A stretch of 37,526 nucleotides of DNA from Ignavibacteriota bacterium. Its GTDB lineage: Bacteria > Bacteroidota > Ignavibacteria > UBA10030 > UBA6906. Shown here piece by piece: positions 1-8,438 of the stretch (within the stretch, counting starts at the first letter, position 1; the number at the start of each line of letters is the position of its first letter). The notes under the pieces were generated by a model. The model was given only the letters and a program-made list of their open reading frames with translations, was not told the DNA's origin and made no database searches. Where the stretch lies: positions 1-37,526 of the forward strand of contig PMJR01000094.1 of the NCBI GenBank assembly GCA_003158475.1. Reading direction: 5' to 3'. A program made the position numbers and the translations under genes.

Positions 1-16
1 TCGGGTATGTTCAGCC

Positions 17-532
17 ATGCGATTCGCGCGGCTCACGTATGCGGTGATACTCTCGGGCGCGGCAGCCTGGTGCGGACTCATCGTGCTGGCGCCGGGGGCA
101 GCTTCCTCGGCGGGATTCGTGCCGTTAGGCCGCATCCTGTACGCATTCTTCAGCCCGCTCTGCCATCAGTTGGGCGCCCGGTCGTTTCATCTCTTCGGAT
201 GGCCGCTTGCAGTGTGCGGCAGGTGCTCTGCCGTTTACTTCGGATTTCTTTTCGGCACAATCGCGTACCCCTTTGCGAGGAATCTCCTCCGCGGGGCACG
301 GCCGGGGAGGATGTTCATCGTCGTTGCGGTCGCGCCGATGGTTCTCGATGTCATTCTCGAGGCGACCGGCGTTCATGAATCCACGAACGCCGTGCGTGCG
401 GTCACGGGAGCATGGTTCGGCGTCCTCCTTCCCTTCCTCATCATCCCGGGCGCCGTCGAAGGAATCAGCCTGTTGTTCACCCAACCCAATCCACGTTCGG
501 TCCAATCAGAGAAAGGACTCATCGATGCCTGA
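17..532 (+). CDS. DUF2085 family integral membrane protein
   Basis: This 171-residue protein is almost entirely hydrophobic, with about four membrane segments. It carries the DUF2085 signature: a Cys-His-Gln motif (SPLCHQLGARSFHLFG) followed by a CGRCSAVY motif at about residues 65-75. DUF2085 proteins are small membrane proteins of unknown biochemical function. The conserved His and Cys residues suggest metal or redox chemistry at the membrane, but that is inference. The reading frame stays open to the left edge of the window, so the true start may lie outside; the ATG at 17 has no clear ribosome-binding site. Its 3' end overlaps the start of the next gene by 8 nt, so the two are probably translationally coupled. 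The family call is solid; the role is unknown. Confidence 0.8.
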   Translation: MRFARLTYAVILSGAAAWCGLIVLAPGAASSAGFVPLGRILYAFFSPLCHQLGARSFHLFGWPLAVCGRCSAVYFGFLFGTIAYPFARNLLRGARPGRMFIVVAVAPMVLDVILEATGVHESTNAVRAVTGAWFGVLLPFLIIPGAVEGISLLFTQPNPRSVQSEKGLIDA

Positions 533-1040
533 CAAACCGGGGAAACTTATGCCTGCTCTCTATGGCGGCGTGATCATGGGAGTGATCTCCGGCATACCGT
601 TTCTGAGCCTTGTCAACTGCTTCTGTTGCGCGGGGATCATGCTGGGGGGGTTCATGGCCGTCTTCTTTTACAAGAAGGATCTGACGGAGTCCAGTCCTCC
701 TCTCACCAACGGTGACGGTCTCGGCCTCGGGGCGCTCGCCGGAGTTGTCGGGGCGGTCGTGACAATGATATTGACTGCGCTGTTCCACCTCGTGTTCGGC
801 ATGGCGATGGGGGGGGGGATGCAAAAGCTGCAGGACATGGGACTCGGGAATCAGATCCCACCTGAAACAATGAAGATGATACAGGGACTGATGAGCGATC
901 GGGGGCTCGTCGGCATTACGTTCGTATTCCACCTCATCATCGATCCGCTTTTCGGTCTGATCGGCGGACTCATCGGCTATGCGGTCTTCAAGTCGAAGAC
1001 CCCCGCGGTAACAGTGCCGCCGCCCATGCCTCCGCGGTAA
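525..1040 (+). CDS. Small unknown membrane protein with a poly-G tract
   Basis: This 171-residue protein begins at ATG 525, inside the end of the preceding gene, with a purine-rich GAGAAAGGA about 8 nt upstream. A longer open frame extends further left, but the overlap, the binding site and the membrane-like composition support this start. It shows about four glycine-rich hydrophobic segments, a Cys-Phe-Cys-Cys motif near residue 28 (LVNCFCCAGIMLGG), a basic YKKD turn and a Pro-rich C terminus. I do not recognise a named family. The architecture resembles small DUF4190-like or glycine-zipper membrane proteins, but no function can be assigned. A run of ten G bases at 809-818 encodes Met-Gly-Gly-Gly-Met in the middle of the gene and could be an indel hotspot. 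Confidence 0.75.
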   Translation: MPDKPGKLMPALYGGVIMGVISGIPFLSLVNCFCCAGIMLGGFMAVFFYKKDLTESSPPLTNGDGLGLGALAGVVGAVVTMILTALFHLVFGMAMGGGMQKLQDMGLGNQIPPETMKMIQGLMSDRGLVGITFVFHLIIDPLFGLIGGLIGYAVFKSKTPAVTVPPPMPPR

Positions 1041-1076
1041 GGCTGCGGGAGGGATGCGCGGTTCAGTCTTTTTCAT

Positions 1077-1105
1077 GAACGGGCGACGATCGCTGTCGCC
1101 CGTTC
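1077..1105. terminator. Hairpin between convergent genes, probable terminator
   Basis: A perfect 11-bp inverted repeat (GAACGGGCGAC, 7-nt loop, GTCGCCCGTTC) lies between two convergent genes ending at 1040 (+) and 1116 (-). The right arm is followed by a short pyrimidine run (TTCTTCTCC), not a true T-tract. It would therefore act best as a bidirectional or weak intrinsic terminator. Confidence 0.55.
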
Positions 1106-1115
1106 TTCTCCGATC

Positions 1116-4100
1116 TCAGAACGGAATTCTCTTCACAGTTTCCTTCTTCAACTCCCGCAGTGCTCCTCGTTTCCAGTCGCTCCCGAGCACTTCCTCGGCG
1201 ACCCGGACGATAAGCGATTTCCCCGAGATCTGCCTGCCGTTCCATTGCTTGGAGAGCCCGGCGACGCAGCTCGGGCACGTCGTCAGGATTTCATGTTCCC
1301 CGTCTGCCGATACCGCCTTCAGGGATCCCGCTTTTCGGCGCCGGAGCACACAGGATATGTCCGGCCGCGAGAGGCTGAGTGTCCCCGCCTCGCCGCAGCA
1401 CTCCGGGACCAGGACGGGCGGGGCGCCGAGGAGAGCCCTGACGGTGGCGTCGAAGCCGAGCGATTTCAGGGGTGTGTGGCAGGGTTCGTGATAGAGGAGA
1501 TTCCCCTTTGCCGGCCGGTCTGCCCGGTCAGGTCTGACAAGGTCCCTCACTACCAGGAATTCATTGATGTCCAGGAGTGGCGCATTCCGGAAGACCTTCC
1601 CAAGGTCGTATTGCTCGAGCATTTCGCGGCATGTCCCGCAGGAGACAAGCACCGCGTCGATCTCTGAGGAGCCGATGCTGTCCGCCATGCGATGGAAAAC
1701 GACCCGGTTTTCAAAGCTCTTCAGTGAGGCCCGCTCGTTCTCGGCGTTGGCGAGAAACGGGTATCCGCAGCAGGTGAATTCCGGCGGCAGAAACGCGCGG
1801 ACCCCGGAATGGTGGAGCAGGGCCAGCGCGGCGAGGCTGATCTCCGGGTAAAGACGCTCCGACCCGCAGCCGGGGAAATAAACGACGTTCATTTTGACGG
1901 GGACGGACCGGTTGGTCAGGCTGTAGAAGCAATCCCGTCCCCTGAGCCCGAGACGCTCCCGTACCGAGGCGTCTCCCCGGGCACTTATTCTTCCTTCCAG
2001 CAGCGCGCTGAGTCGCGGCGCGATGCGGGAAGCTGCCCCGCCGCTCGCTTTGTACAGCCTGTGGCCGAGTCGCTGGAGCCCGAAACCGGGACGCAGCACC
2101 AGTCTTCGAATGGCGGCATTCGCGGCATACCCGTGCCGCCACAGATACGAGAGGGTGAAGCGGACCGCCGGTCCGCGACGCACCTTGGTTCGCCGGGCCT
2201 CGAGCTCGCGCATCCCGAGCGTGACTTTCCCGAAATCGATCTTGACGGGGCACGGCACACGGCATTTGTGACAGGCGGTGCAGTGATCCGAGATCTCCTT
2301 CAACTTGCGGAAATGCTTGAACGAGCGCATCTCCATGGTTTGCGCATAATACAGGACCGCCTCCGTGATCTGGCCGACGGCGAGGATCTTGTTGCGCGGA
2401 TTGTACAGCATTCCCTCGCGGGGGATCTGCGTGCAGCAGACCGCCTTGCACCTGCCGCACCGGACGCACGAGGCGATCTGTTCGGAGAGCCGCTCCAGGT
2501 CGGTCGCTTCGAGGATATACGCTTCGAGCTCCAGCAGGCTGAACGAGGGGGTGTAGATAAGATGGAGGGGGAATCCCCGTTCGAGCTTGCCCGGGTTGAA
2601 CATCCCCTCCGGGTCATGCGCGCGCTTGTAGGCTCCGTATGCGTCAAGGACCTCGTCCTCGATGAAGGGGAGCTTCGTCAGCCCGATCCCGTGTTCTCCG
2701 GATACCACCCCGCCGAGTCGCACAGCTTCACGCATCGCTCGCGCCGCGGTCTCCTGCGCCTCGAGCATCATCGGGTAATCGCCGGAGTGCACGGGGATAT
2801 TCACGTGGACGTTTCCGTCCCCCGCGTGCATGTGCGTGGCGATGATGATCATGCGCCGCCGTTCATCAGCCGCGATCCGCTCGATATCGGCCGCGAGTTC
2901 CTCGTAGCCGTGAAACGTCGACCGGAGGGGAGTCAGGATGTCGGCCTCCGCTTCAAAGTGCACGGCGCCTTCCCTGAAAAGTTCGAAGAGTGTGGGCCCC
3001 GCGGGAGGGGCGGGAGTCGCGCCGTGAGACGACTCATGAAGAAGGATCCTGTAATCGGACAGTTGTGTCCCGACACGTTCAAGCTCGGTGAGCGAATCCG
3101 CAAGCCGGGAAGTGAGAGGCTCATCCCCGCGAGCGGGAGGGAGTCCGCGGAGATGTTCGGCGATGCGCCTGGCGGTGGTGGCTGCGGTGGAAAGCTCCTT
3201 GTCGAGGTTCAGCCGCTCAATGAAATCGGCGAACTCGGCGAGCGCCTCGAGCGGGATGACGATATCCTCGTTCAGTTTGAAGGCATTGGTATGCCTGGCG
3301 ATCGCGCCGAGATTTTTTCTGTCCCCCCAGAAGACGTTCCCTTCGCTCTCGTCCCGTGCGAGGATAGCCTCGGTGTCGTACTGAGAGACCATTGCGGCGA
3401 TTTCCGTTGCCGCGGCATCCGCGGCCGCGGGATCATTGCTCTCGACGTCCACGAGGAGGACCGCCTGGGGGATGTCTGTCCGCGCCGACCTGTTCCTGTA
3501 GTTGATTGCCCGGACATAGCGGATGTCAAAATGCTCGAGGGCCGTGAGAAACGCGGGACCGCTTCCGTCAAAGGCCCGGCGGATCTCCAGTATCGCCTTC
3601 GATGCCCTGGTCATCGTCGATCCGAAAAACTCGAGGCAGAGCGTGCGGCGGTGGGCGAAGGGGCGGTAGAGGACAAACCGGGCCGAGGCGATGATCCCGT
3701 CGCCACCTTCCTTTTGAACCCCCGGGAGGCCGTTCAGGGCCTTGTTCGTGATATCCTTGCCGAGCCCCTTTTTGCGGATGTCCGTCGCGCGAAGCTCGAT
3801 GGATCGGACCAATTTCCCGGACCCCTGGCTGTGGACGTCGAAGATGACGATATCCCCGGGCACGATTTTTCTGTACGGGTGGTCGCGCCGCCGGACTTCA
3901 ACGGTGTCGCCGTCGGCGGTAACGATCCGCCAGGCGTAGAGGTTGTCGATTGCGGTTCCCCATTGGACGCACTTCTTCCCCCCCGCATTCTCGGCAATGT
4001 TGCCCCCGATCGTTGACGCCCAGGCGGAGGTGGGATCGGTGGCGAAGATATAGCCCCGGCGCCTGCAATACTCAATAACGTCTTCGGTGACGGCTCCCGC

Positions 4101-4823
4101 ATCGACTTCGACGATCGGGATGCTGCCTCCGGAAACTGACTCCATCGTAATCCCGTGGATCGTGTTGAGCTTCTCGGTGTTGACGACGATCGTGTGCCGG
4201 TTGACCGGGACCGCGCCGGCTGTGAGACCCGTGCCGCCCCCCCGCGGGATGATCGACAGGCCCAGCGTCCGCGCGGCCCCGATGATGCGGGGAAGTTCCT
4301 GGACGGAATCGGGGTACACGACGGCCACCGGATGCTCAACGCGCCAGTCGGTTGCATCGGTGGAATGTGCGACGCGATCGAACGGATCGAACCTGATGTT
4401 CTCCTGTGACGTTGCCTCCATGAGCGAGAAGAGCACCTGTTTCCGGAGACGTCTGACCCCGCGCACCCTCTCGAAGAATTCCGCGTCGACCTTCCGAAGG
4501 CGACCCAGAAGCTCCAACGCCTCCGTGTTCCCGCGTGCCGCATTCTCGACCGCCGACATCCGCTGCTGATGGATGCGCATGAGCTGGGGGAGTTTCCCGG
4601 GATCCTGCACGAAATCCTCGAGGACATACGGGTTGCGGTCGAGCATGAAAATATCGCCGATGATCTCGGCGATCATCCGTGCGCTCCGGCCGGTGATCCG
4701 CTGGCCCCGGAGCCGGTCGATGAGGGAGAGCGTCTCCTCATCGAAGTACCTGAGGATGATCTCCCGGTCGGAGAGCGAGGTGTAATCGTACGGTATTTCC
4801 CTGTAACGCGGTTGGGTGGTCAT
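1116..4823 (-). CDS. DUF3683-type fused FAD-binding/iron-sulfur oxidoreductase
   Basis: This 1235-residue multidomain flavoprotein has five recognisable parts. Residues 1-130 match the DUF3683 N-terminal region (REIPYDYTSLSDREI, TGRSARMIAEIIGDI). Residues 165-400 are a PCMH-type FAD-binding domain (PRGGGTGLTAGA near 194, TIGGNIAENAGG near 271). A FAD-oxidase C-terminal domain follows, including a GDGNVHVN motif. Two 4Fe-4S motifs use C786/C789/C792/C796 and C848/C851/C854/C858. Two CCG domains use C986, C1018-C1019, C1062/C1065 and C1115, C1142-C1143, C1183/C1186. The layout is that of 2-hydroxyacid dehydrogenases such as D-lactate, glycolate or D-2-hydroxyglutarate oxidases fused to a GlpC-like electron-transfer module. 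The substrate cannot be read from sequence. Electrons probably pass from FAD through the Fe-S centres to quinone or a CCG-linked acceptor. It is monocistronic and divergent from the phosphatase gene. The start ATG has AGGA about 8 nt upstream. Confidence 0.9.
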   Translation of the reverse strand: MTTQPRYREIPYDYTSLSDREIILRYFDEETLSLIDRLRGQRITGRSARMIAEIIGDIFMLDRNPYVLEDFVQDPGKLPQLMRIHQQRMSAVENAARGNTEALELLGRLRKVDAEFFERVRGVRRLRKQVLFSLMEATSQENIRFDPFDRVAHSTDATDWRVEHPVAVVYPDSVQELPRIIGAARTLGLSIIPRGGGTGLTAGAVPVNRHTIVVNTEKLNTIHGITMESVSGGSIPIVEVDAGAVTEDVIEYCRRRGYIFATDPTSAWASTIGGNIAENAGGKKCVQWGTAIDNLYAWRIVTADGDTVEVRRRDHPYRKIVPGDIVIFDVHSQGSGKLVRSIELRATDIRKKGLGKDITNKALNGLPGVQKEGGDGIIASARFVLYRPFAHRRTLCLEFFGSTMTRASKAILEIRRAFDGSGPAFLTALEHFDIRYVRAINYRNRSARTDIPQAVLLVDVESNDPAAADAAATEIAAMVSQYDTEAILARDESEGNVFWGDRKNLGAIARHTNAFKLNEDIVIPLEALAEFADFIERLNLDKELSTAATTARRIAEHLRGLPPARGDEPLTSRLADSLTELERVGTQLSDYRILLHESSHGATPAPPAGPTLFELFREGAVHFEAEADILTPLRSTFHGYEELAADIERIAADERRRMIIIATHMHAGDGNVHVNIPVHSGDYPMMLEAQETAARAMREAVRLGGVVSGEHGIGLTKLPFIEDEVLDAYGAYKRAHDPEGMFNPGKLERGFPLHLIYTPSFSLLELEAYILEATDLERLSEQIASCVRCGRCKAVCCTQIPREGMLYNPRNKILAVGQITEAVLYYAQTMEMRSFKHFRKLKEISDHCTACHKCRVPCPVKIDFGKVTLGMRELEARRTKVRRGPAVRFTLSYLWRHGYAANAAIRRLVLRPGFGLQRLGHRLYKASGGAASRIAPRLSALLEGRISARGDASVRERLGLRGRDCFYSLTNRSVPVKMNVVYFPGCGSERLYPEISLAALALLHHSGVRAFLPPEFTCCGYPFLANAENERASLKSFENRVVFHRMADSIGSSEIDAVLVSCGTCREMLEQYDLGKVFRNAPLLDINEFLVVRDLVRPDRADRPAKGNLLYHEPCHTPLKSLGFDATVRALLGAPPVLVPECCGEAGTLSLSRPDISCVLRRRKAGSLKAVSADGEHEILTTCPSCVAGLSKQWNGRQISGKSLIVRVAEEVLGSDWKRGALRELKKETVKRIPF

Positions 4824-5029
4824 CTGATATCCTGGTACCTACCGGCAACAAATACCGGGCCCGAAAACCCGGCAGCGGGCTATGGGGATAAACCATCAAA
4901 GATGGGGTCGGCGGTCGCCCGGGGGAGAGGGTGGTTCCCGTTTCTAGGAATGCGGATCCGGAATTTGTTTTCAACCGGTATAAATCCGGCGCCGAGAGTC
5001 GGCTCGGGCCGGATTGCACCCCTTGCTTT

Positions 5030-5056
5030 TTGACCCATCGTTTCCGTACTTTTAAA
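5030..5056 (+). promoter_or_regulatory. Possible sigma-70-like promoter for the phosphatase operon
   Basis: In the divergent gap between the oxidoreductase and phosphatase genes, TTGACC (5030-5035) is followed after 15 nt by TTTAAA (5051-5056). Spacing is short and the -10 element is imperfect, so this is a weak prediction. The phosphatase start at 5090 has no evident Shine-Dalgarno sequence. Nothing else was recognised in 4824-5089. Confidence 0.3.
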
Positions 5057-5089
5057 GCAATTTTCTCTTTTCATTTCACGTTCATCCCC

Positions 5090-6388
5090 ATGGCTCCCCA
5101 GGACGCTCCAGGCACAGGTGGACTATCTCAGCAAGAGGAAAACCGCAGGCTGAAGAGGGCGGTCGAAGAGCTGTCGATTCTTAATGACCTCGCCCGGGCC
5201 ATCGGGGCCTCGGTGAACCTGCAGGACATAATGCGGACAATCATTCACCGGTCGATCCGCGCGATCCGGGCCGAGCAGGGGGTTATCACGCTCGTCGACC
5301 ACCGCTCGCAGGACGTGATGAAGACACTCGTCCGCACGATGGCCAGTTCCCTGGAGTCCCCCCAGTACCATTTCAGCCAGAGCCTCCTCGGTTGGATGCA
5401 CCTCAACAAGAAGCCTCTTACAATCAATGATCCCCGGACCGATGAACGTTTCCGTGGGGTCCAGTGGGATGAATCGATCCGCTCGCTCCTGTGCGTCCCG
5501 ATGATGGTCAAATCGACGCTGGTGGGTGTCCTCACCGTCTACAACAAGAGGGATGGGGCGTCATTCACGGACGAAGATCAACGCCTCCTGGCGATCATCG
5601 CGGGGCAATCCGCGCAGATCGTGGAGAATGCGCGACTGTATGAAGACGAACGGGCCCTGCAGAAGATGAAAGAGGAGGTCCGTCTTGCGTCGACGATACA
5701 GATGGACCTCCTCCCGAAGACCCCCCCCGTTGTCCCCGGGTACGACATTGCGGGAGTAAGCATCCCGGCCCAGCTCGTGGGGGGTGATGCCTACGACTTT
5801 ATCCCGGTTGACGACACGCACCTCGCGGTCTGCCTCGCGGACGTTTCGGGGAAGGGGCTCCCTGCCTCACTCCTGATGGCGAACGTTCAGGCGACTCTCC
5901 GGGGGCAGACGCTCGCGAGTCCCACCGCCGCCGTCTGCGTGCAGCGGGCAAATAGGCTCCTTCACCAGAGCACGAGTTCCGACAAGTTCGTCACACTCTT
6001 CTACAGCCGGCTGGACATGAGCAATCACACCCTGACCTACTGCAACGCCGGGCATGACAACCCGTTCCACTTCTCCGGAACAGGGGCACCACGGCGTCTG
6101 GCGACGGGCGGGCTCGTCCTGAGCATCATGGAAGATTTTCCCTACCAGGAAGAGGTGATACAGCTCTCCCCCGGCGACGTCGTCGTCCTCTATTCTGACG
6201 GCATCACGGAGGCGGTGAATCCCGCCCAGGTGCAATTCGGCGACAAGCAAATTGAATCCATTGTCTCTTCGCGCACGTCTCTGGGCGCGGCCGGGATCAT
6301 CGACAGCATCATCGGTGCGGTGCGTGAACATGCGGGGACAGCTCCGCAGGCGGACGATATGACCATCGTCGTCATCAAGCGCTTATAA
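5090..6388 (+). CDS. GAF domain, SpoIIE/RsbU-type PP2C serine phosphatase
   Basis: This 432-residue protein starts with a short coiled-coil-like segment (residues 10-30), then a GAF sensor domain (about 25-180), a second helical linker (EDERALQKMKEEVRLASTIQ) and a PP2C-type phosphatase domain (about 210-430). Metal-binding acidic residues are visible: D233 in GGDAYDF, D251 in DVSGKG, D370 in SDGITEA, and D422-D423 in DDMTIV. RsbU/SpoIIE phosphatases dephosphorylate STAS anti-sigma antagonists in partner-switching pathways, and the next two genes encode the kinase and the antagonist. The frame is open further upstream, but the domain boundary and loss of coding character favour ATG 5090. The ligand of the GAF domain is unknown. 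The coding sequence contains a run of eight C bases at 5721-5728. Confidence 0.93.
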   Translation: MAPQDAPGTGGLSQQEENRRLKRAVEELSILNDLARAIGASVNLQDIMRTIIHRSIRAIRAEQGVITLVDHRSQDVMKTLVRTMASSLESPQYHFSQSLLGWMHLNKKPLTINDPRTDERFRGVQWDESIRSLLCVPMMVKSTLVGVLTVYNKRDGASFTDEDQRLLAIIAGQSAQIVENARLYEDERALQKMKEEVRLASTIQMDLLPKTPPVVPGYDIAGVSIPAQLVGGDAYDFIPVDDTHLAVCLADVSGKGLPASLLMANVQATLRGQTLASPTAAVCVQRANRLLHQSTSSDKFVTLFYSRLDMSNHTLTYCNAGHDNPFHFSGTGAPRRLATGGLVLSIMEDFPYQEEVIQLSPGDVVVLYSDGITEAVNPAQVQFGDKQIESIVSSRTSLGAAGIIDSIIGAVREHAGTAPQADDMTIVVIKRL

Positions 6389-6417
6389 CAAGACGGGGGC
6401 GGCCCAGTGCCCGGCCG

Positions 6418-6831
6418 GTGAGGATGATGCGCCAGCAATTCGACAAGGACATTCGATCGCTCGATGCGGTCTTCAGCTTTCTTCGCAGGTTTGCAGAAGC
6501 GGAGCGCCTTGATCAGCGGGCCTCCTACGTTCTCGACCTGGCCGTGGAGGAGTTCTTCACCAACATCGTGAAGTACGGCCGGGGGACCGGCAACGACGTT
6601 CACCTCGAAGCGATCCGCAGCGGGCGGACGGTCACAGTCCGGCTCGAAGAACAGACTCCCGTGCCGTTTGATGTCACCCGCCCGACGCAGACCCAGTTTG
6701 ACACCCCGTTCGCCGAGCGGAAGCCGGGCGGACTGGGTATTCACATAGCCCGGGAGATGCTCGACGGCCTGACATATGATTACGTTGACGGCACGAGCAG
6801 AATCACACTGACCAAACACCTGGAGACGTAG
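6418..6831 (+). CDS. RsbW/SpoIIAB-like anti-sigma serine kinase (HATPase)
   Basis: This protein of about 137 residues is a GHKL ATPase of the small stand-alone RsbW type. The N-box is clear (LDLAVEEFFTNIVKYG), and the G2 box GGLGIHIAREM lies near the C terminus. The usual DDGxPFDP segment appears as EEQTPVPFDV: the PFD core remains but the preceding acidic-glycine residues are replaced. Nucleotide binding could therefore be altered, or this may be a lineage variant. Proteins of this type either bind a sigma factor or phosphorylate a STAS antagonist. It lies 29 nt after the PP2C gene and one base before the STAS gene. The start could be GTG 6418, ATG 6424 or ATG 6427; GGTGAGG at 6417-6423 could serve the last. 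Confidence 0.88.
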   Translation: MRMMRQQFDKDIRSLDAVFSFLRRFAEAERLDQRASYVLDLAVEEFFTNIVKYGRGTGNDVHLEAIRSGRTVTVRLEEQTPVPFDVTRPTQTQFDTPFAERKPGGLGIHIAREMLDGLTYDYVDGTSRITLTKHLET

Positions 6832-6832
6832 C

Positions 6833-7117
6833 ATGTTCAGCATTTCCGTCAACGATAAAGGGATCATAGTCTTAACAGGGAGATTAGACGCCGCGCAGGT
6901 CGACAAAGCCAGGGAAGTTCTTTCAGGATTGGATGCTTCCGCGGTGGTGGATTTCAAGGACCTGGACTACATTTCCAGCGCAGGGCTGGGAGTTCTGCTT
7001 GCGACCCAGCAGCGACTGAAGAAGGGGGGAAAGGCCATAAAGCTCGTCAACATGAACCGTATGGTACGGGATGTCTTCAGAATAGCCCGTTTTGACCTGA
7101 TTTTTGAGATCGAATAA
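6833..7117 (+). CDS. STAS-domain anti-sigma factor antagonist (RsbV/SpoIIAA-like)
   Basis: This 94-residue single STAS domain contains the regulatory segment DYISSAGLGVLLA, whose serine is the conserved phosphorylation site in SpoIIAA/RsbV proteins. It starts one base after the kinase stop codon, with a GGAGACG ribosome-binding site overlapping the kinase end. This indicates tight co-translation with its presumed kinase partner. The phosphatase two genes upstream would reactivate the phosphorylated form. No classical sigma-B-type factor lies nearby; the next gene is an ECF sigma factor instead, so the real target of the module is uncertain. Confidence 0.93.
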   Translation: MFSISVNDKGIIVLTGRLDAAQVDKAREVLSGLDASAVVDFKDLDYISSAGLGVLLATQQRLKKGGKAIKLVNMNRMVRDVFRIARFDLIFEIE

Positions 7118-7147
7118 CACCAACTTTTTTGACGACGGACTGTATTT

Positions 7148-7711
7148 ATGACAGAGCAGAGTGACGAAGATCTCGTTCGCCAATGCCGGGCGGGTGAAAT
7201 CAAATCCTTCGATTTGCTCGTAGAGAGACACCAGCGGATAATCTTCAATCTCGCTCTCCGAATGATGAGAAATTCTGACGATGCGGCAGACGTTTCGCAG
7301 TCCGTTTTCGTCAAGGCATACGAGAATCTGGAACGGTTTGACCCGCAGTTCAAGTTTTTCAGCTGGCTCTACCGTATCGCGGTCAATGAGTCCCTCAATG
7401 CCCTGGAGCAGAAAAAGCGGTTCGAAGGTCTCGAGGGGAACGATCTGGCAGCAGACACGGCCGACGAAAAAGACGACGACACGGTCAGGGAAGAGCGGCG
7501 GATACAGGATGGGCTGATGATGCTCAGCGTGGACCAGCGGGCGGTCATCGTGCTCAAACACATGCAGGGGCTGTCGTACCGCGAAATTGCCCAGGTTCTT
7601 GATCTCCCGGAGAAGACGATAAAATCGCGGCTCTTCAGTGCACGGCAGACGTTCAAGGATATTCTGAAGAAGAAAGGGGTGCGGAGGAATGACCGGAGAA
7701 CAGCTTCGTGA
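7148..7711 (+). CDS. ECF-family RNA polymerase sigma factor (RpoE-like)
   Basis: This 187-residue protein has the two domains of ECF sigma factors. Region 2 (about residues 20-90) contains FNLALRMMRNSDDAADVSQS and FSWLYRIAVNESLNAL. Region 4 (about 120-175) has the helix-turn-helix LSYREIAQVLDLPEKTIKSR. An acidic linker (DTADEKDDD) joins them. It directs RNA polymerase to a specific regulon, usually an envelope or oxidative stress response. It lies 30 nt after the STAS gene, and its last 23 nt overlap the anti-sigma gene, the usual layout for a co-translated sigma/anti-sigma pair. Confidence 0.95.
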   Translation: MTEQSDEDLVRQCRAGEIKSFDLLVERHQRIIFNLALRMMRNSDDAADVSQSVFVKAYENLERFDPQFKFFSWLYRIAVNESLNALEQKKRFEGLEGNDLAADTADEKDDDTVREERRIQDGLMMLSVDQRAVIVLKHMQGLSYREIAQVLDLPEKTIKSRLFSARQTFKDILKKKGVRRNDRRTAS

Positions 7712-8438
7712 ATTGATACACAGGGATGTGGATGGAGATCTCTCTCCCTCCGAGCGGCGAGAGCTCGCCGGGGCGCTCCGGCGCAACGCGTCGGCCCGCA
7801 AACTCCACGCCGAAATCAAGGCTCTCGGGACAACGCTCTCCTCGGTACGACAGGTCGAACCTCCGGCGAACCTGGGGAACAGGATCAGGGCGGAGGTCCG
7901 TTCCAGGATCAGCACGCCCACCCCCCGGCGGACGTGGGTCGAATCCTTCCGTGCGCTCCTCGAGACTCCCTCAGTGCTCCGCTACGGTACCGTTTTCACT
8001 GGCGGCCTCGTCACCGGGGCTCTCCTCTTCATGTTCGTGATTCATCCCCAGCCCTCCGCAAACCTCTCCGGTGATGTGGCCACAGGCACGCTCCTGACTC
8101 ACTCCGAGACATTCCCGGTCGACGTCAACGGGGCGAAAGGGACGCTCACTGCGATCCCGACCGAAACCGGGAAGGAGCTGACATTCCGCCTCACGTGCGG
8201 CACATCGACAACGACAAAGATCACGTATGACCCGTCGAGGGTGAAACTCGAGAACGTCCGCGAAGTACAATCCGCGGGGGGCCCCGTCGTCGTCAATGAA
8301 GGCGTTGTCGAAATGACCGGAACCGGACCGCAGAGGTGTACGCTCGCCTTCACCGCCGCATACCGTGATTCCAGGGTCACGGTACAGATTGCATCTGCAG
8401 AAGGAGGGAAGTTCAACAAAGACATTCAGGTTCGTTGA
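7689..8438 (+). CDS. Membrane-anchored anti-sigma factor
   Basis: This 249-residue protein has a short helical cytoplasmic domain (about 1-90; DVDGDLSPSERRELAGAL is typical of anti-sigma N termini), one membrane segment (about 98-120, TVFTGGLVTGALLFMFVIH) and an exported beta-rich domain without recognised family. The HxxxCxxC zinc motif of ZAS-type anti-sigma factors is absent. It overlaps the sigma gene by 23 nt, with GGAGG just before its ATG. Release of the sigma factor would normally need proteolysis of this membrane protein. A PrsW-type protease is encoded about 4 kb downstream, which makes it a candidate, though that is inference only. Confidence 0.8.
   Translation: MTGEQLRELIHRDVDGDLSPSERRELAGALRRNASARKLHAEIKALGTTLSSVRQVEPPANLGNRIRAEVRSRISTPTPRRTWVESFRALLETPSVLRYGTVFTGGLVTGALLFMFVIHPQPSANLSGDVATGTLLTHSETFPVDVNGAKGTLTAIPTETGKELTFRLTCGTSTTTKITYDPSRVKLENVREVQSAGGPVVVNEGVVEMTGTGPQRCTLAFTAAYRDSRVTVQIASAEGGKFNKDIQVR

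Noticed and set aside
1809-4016. Long open frame (735 codons) on the plus strand
   Set aside because: It is antisense to the DUF3683 oxidoreductase, whose domains and cysteine motifs are complete. The translation is low-complexity and has no recognisable domain, as expected for a shadow frame in GC-rich DNA.
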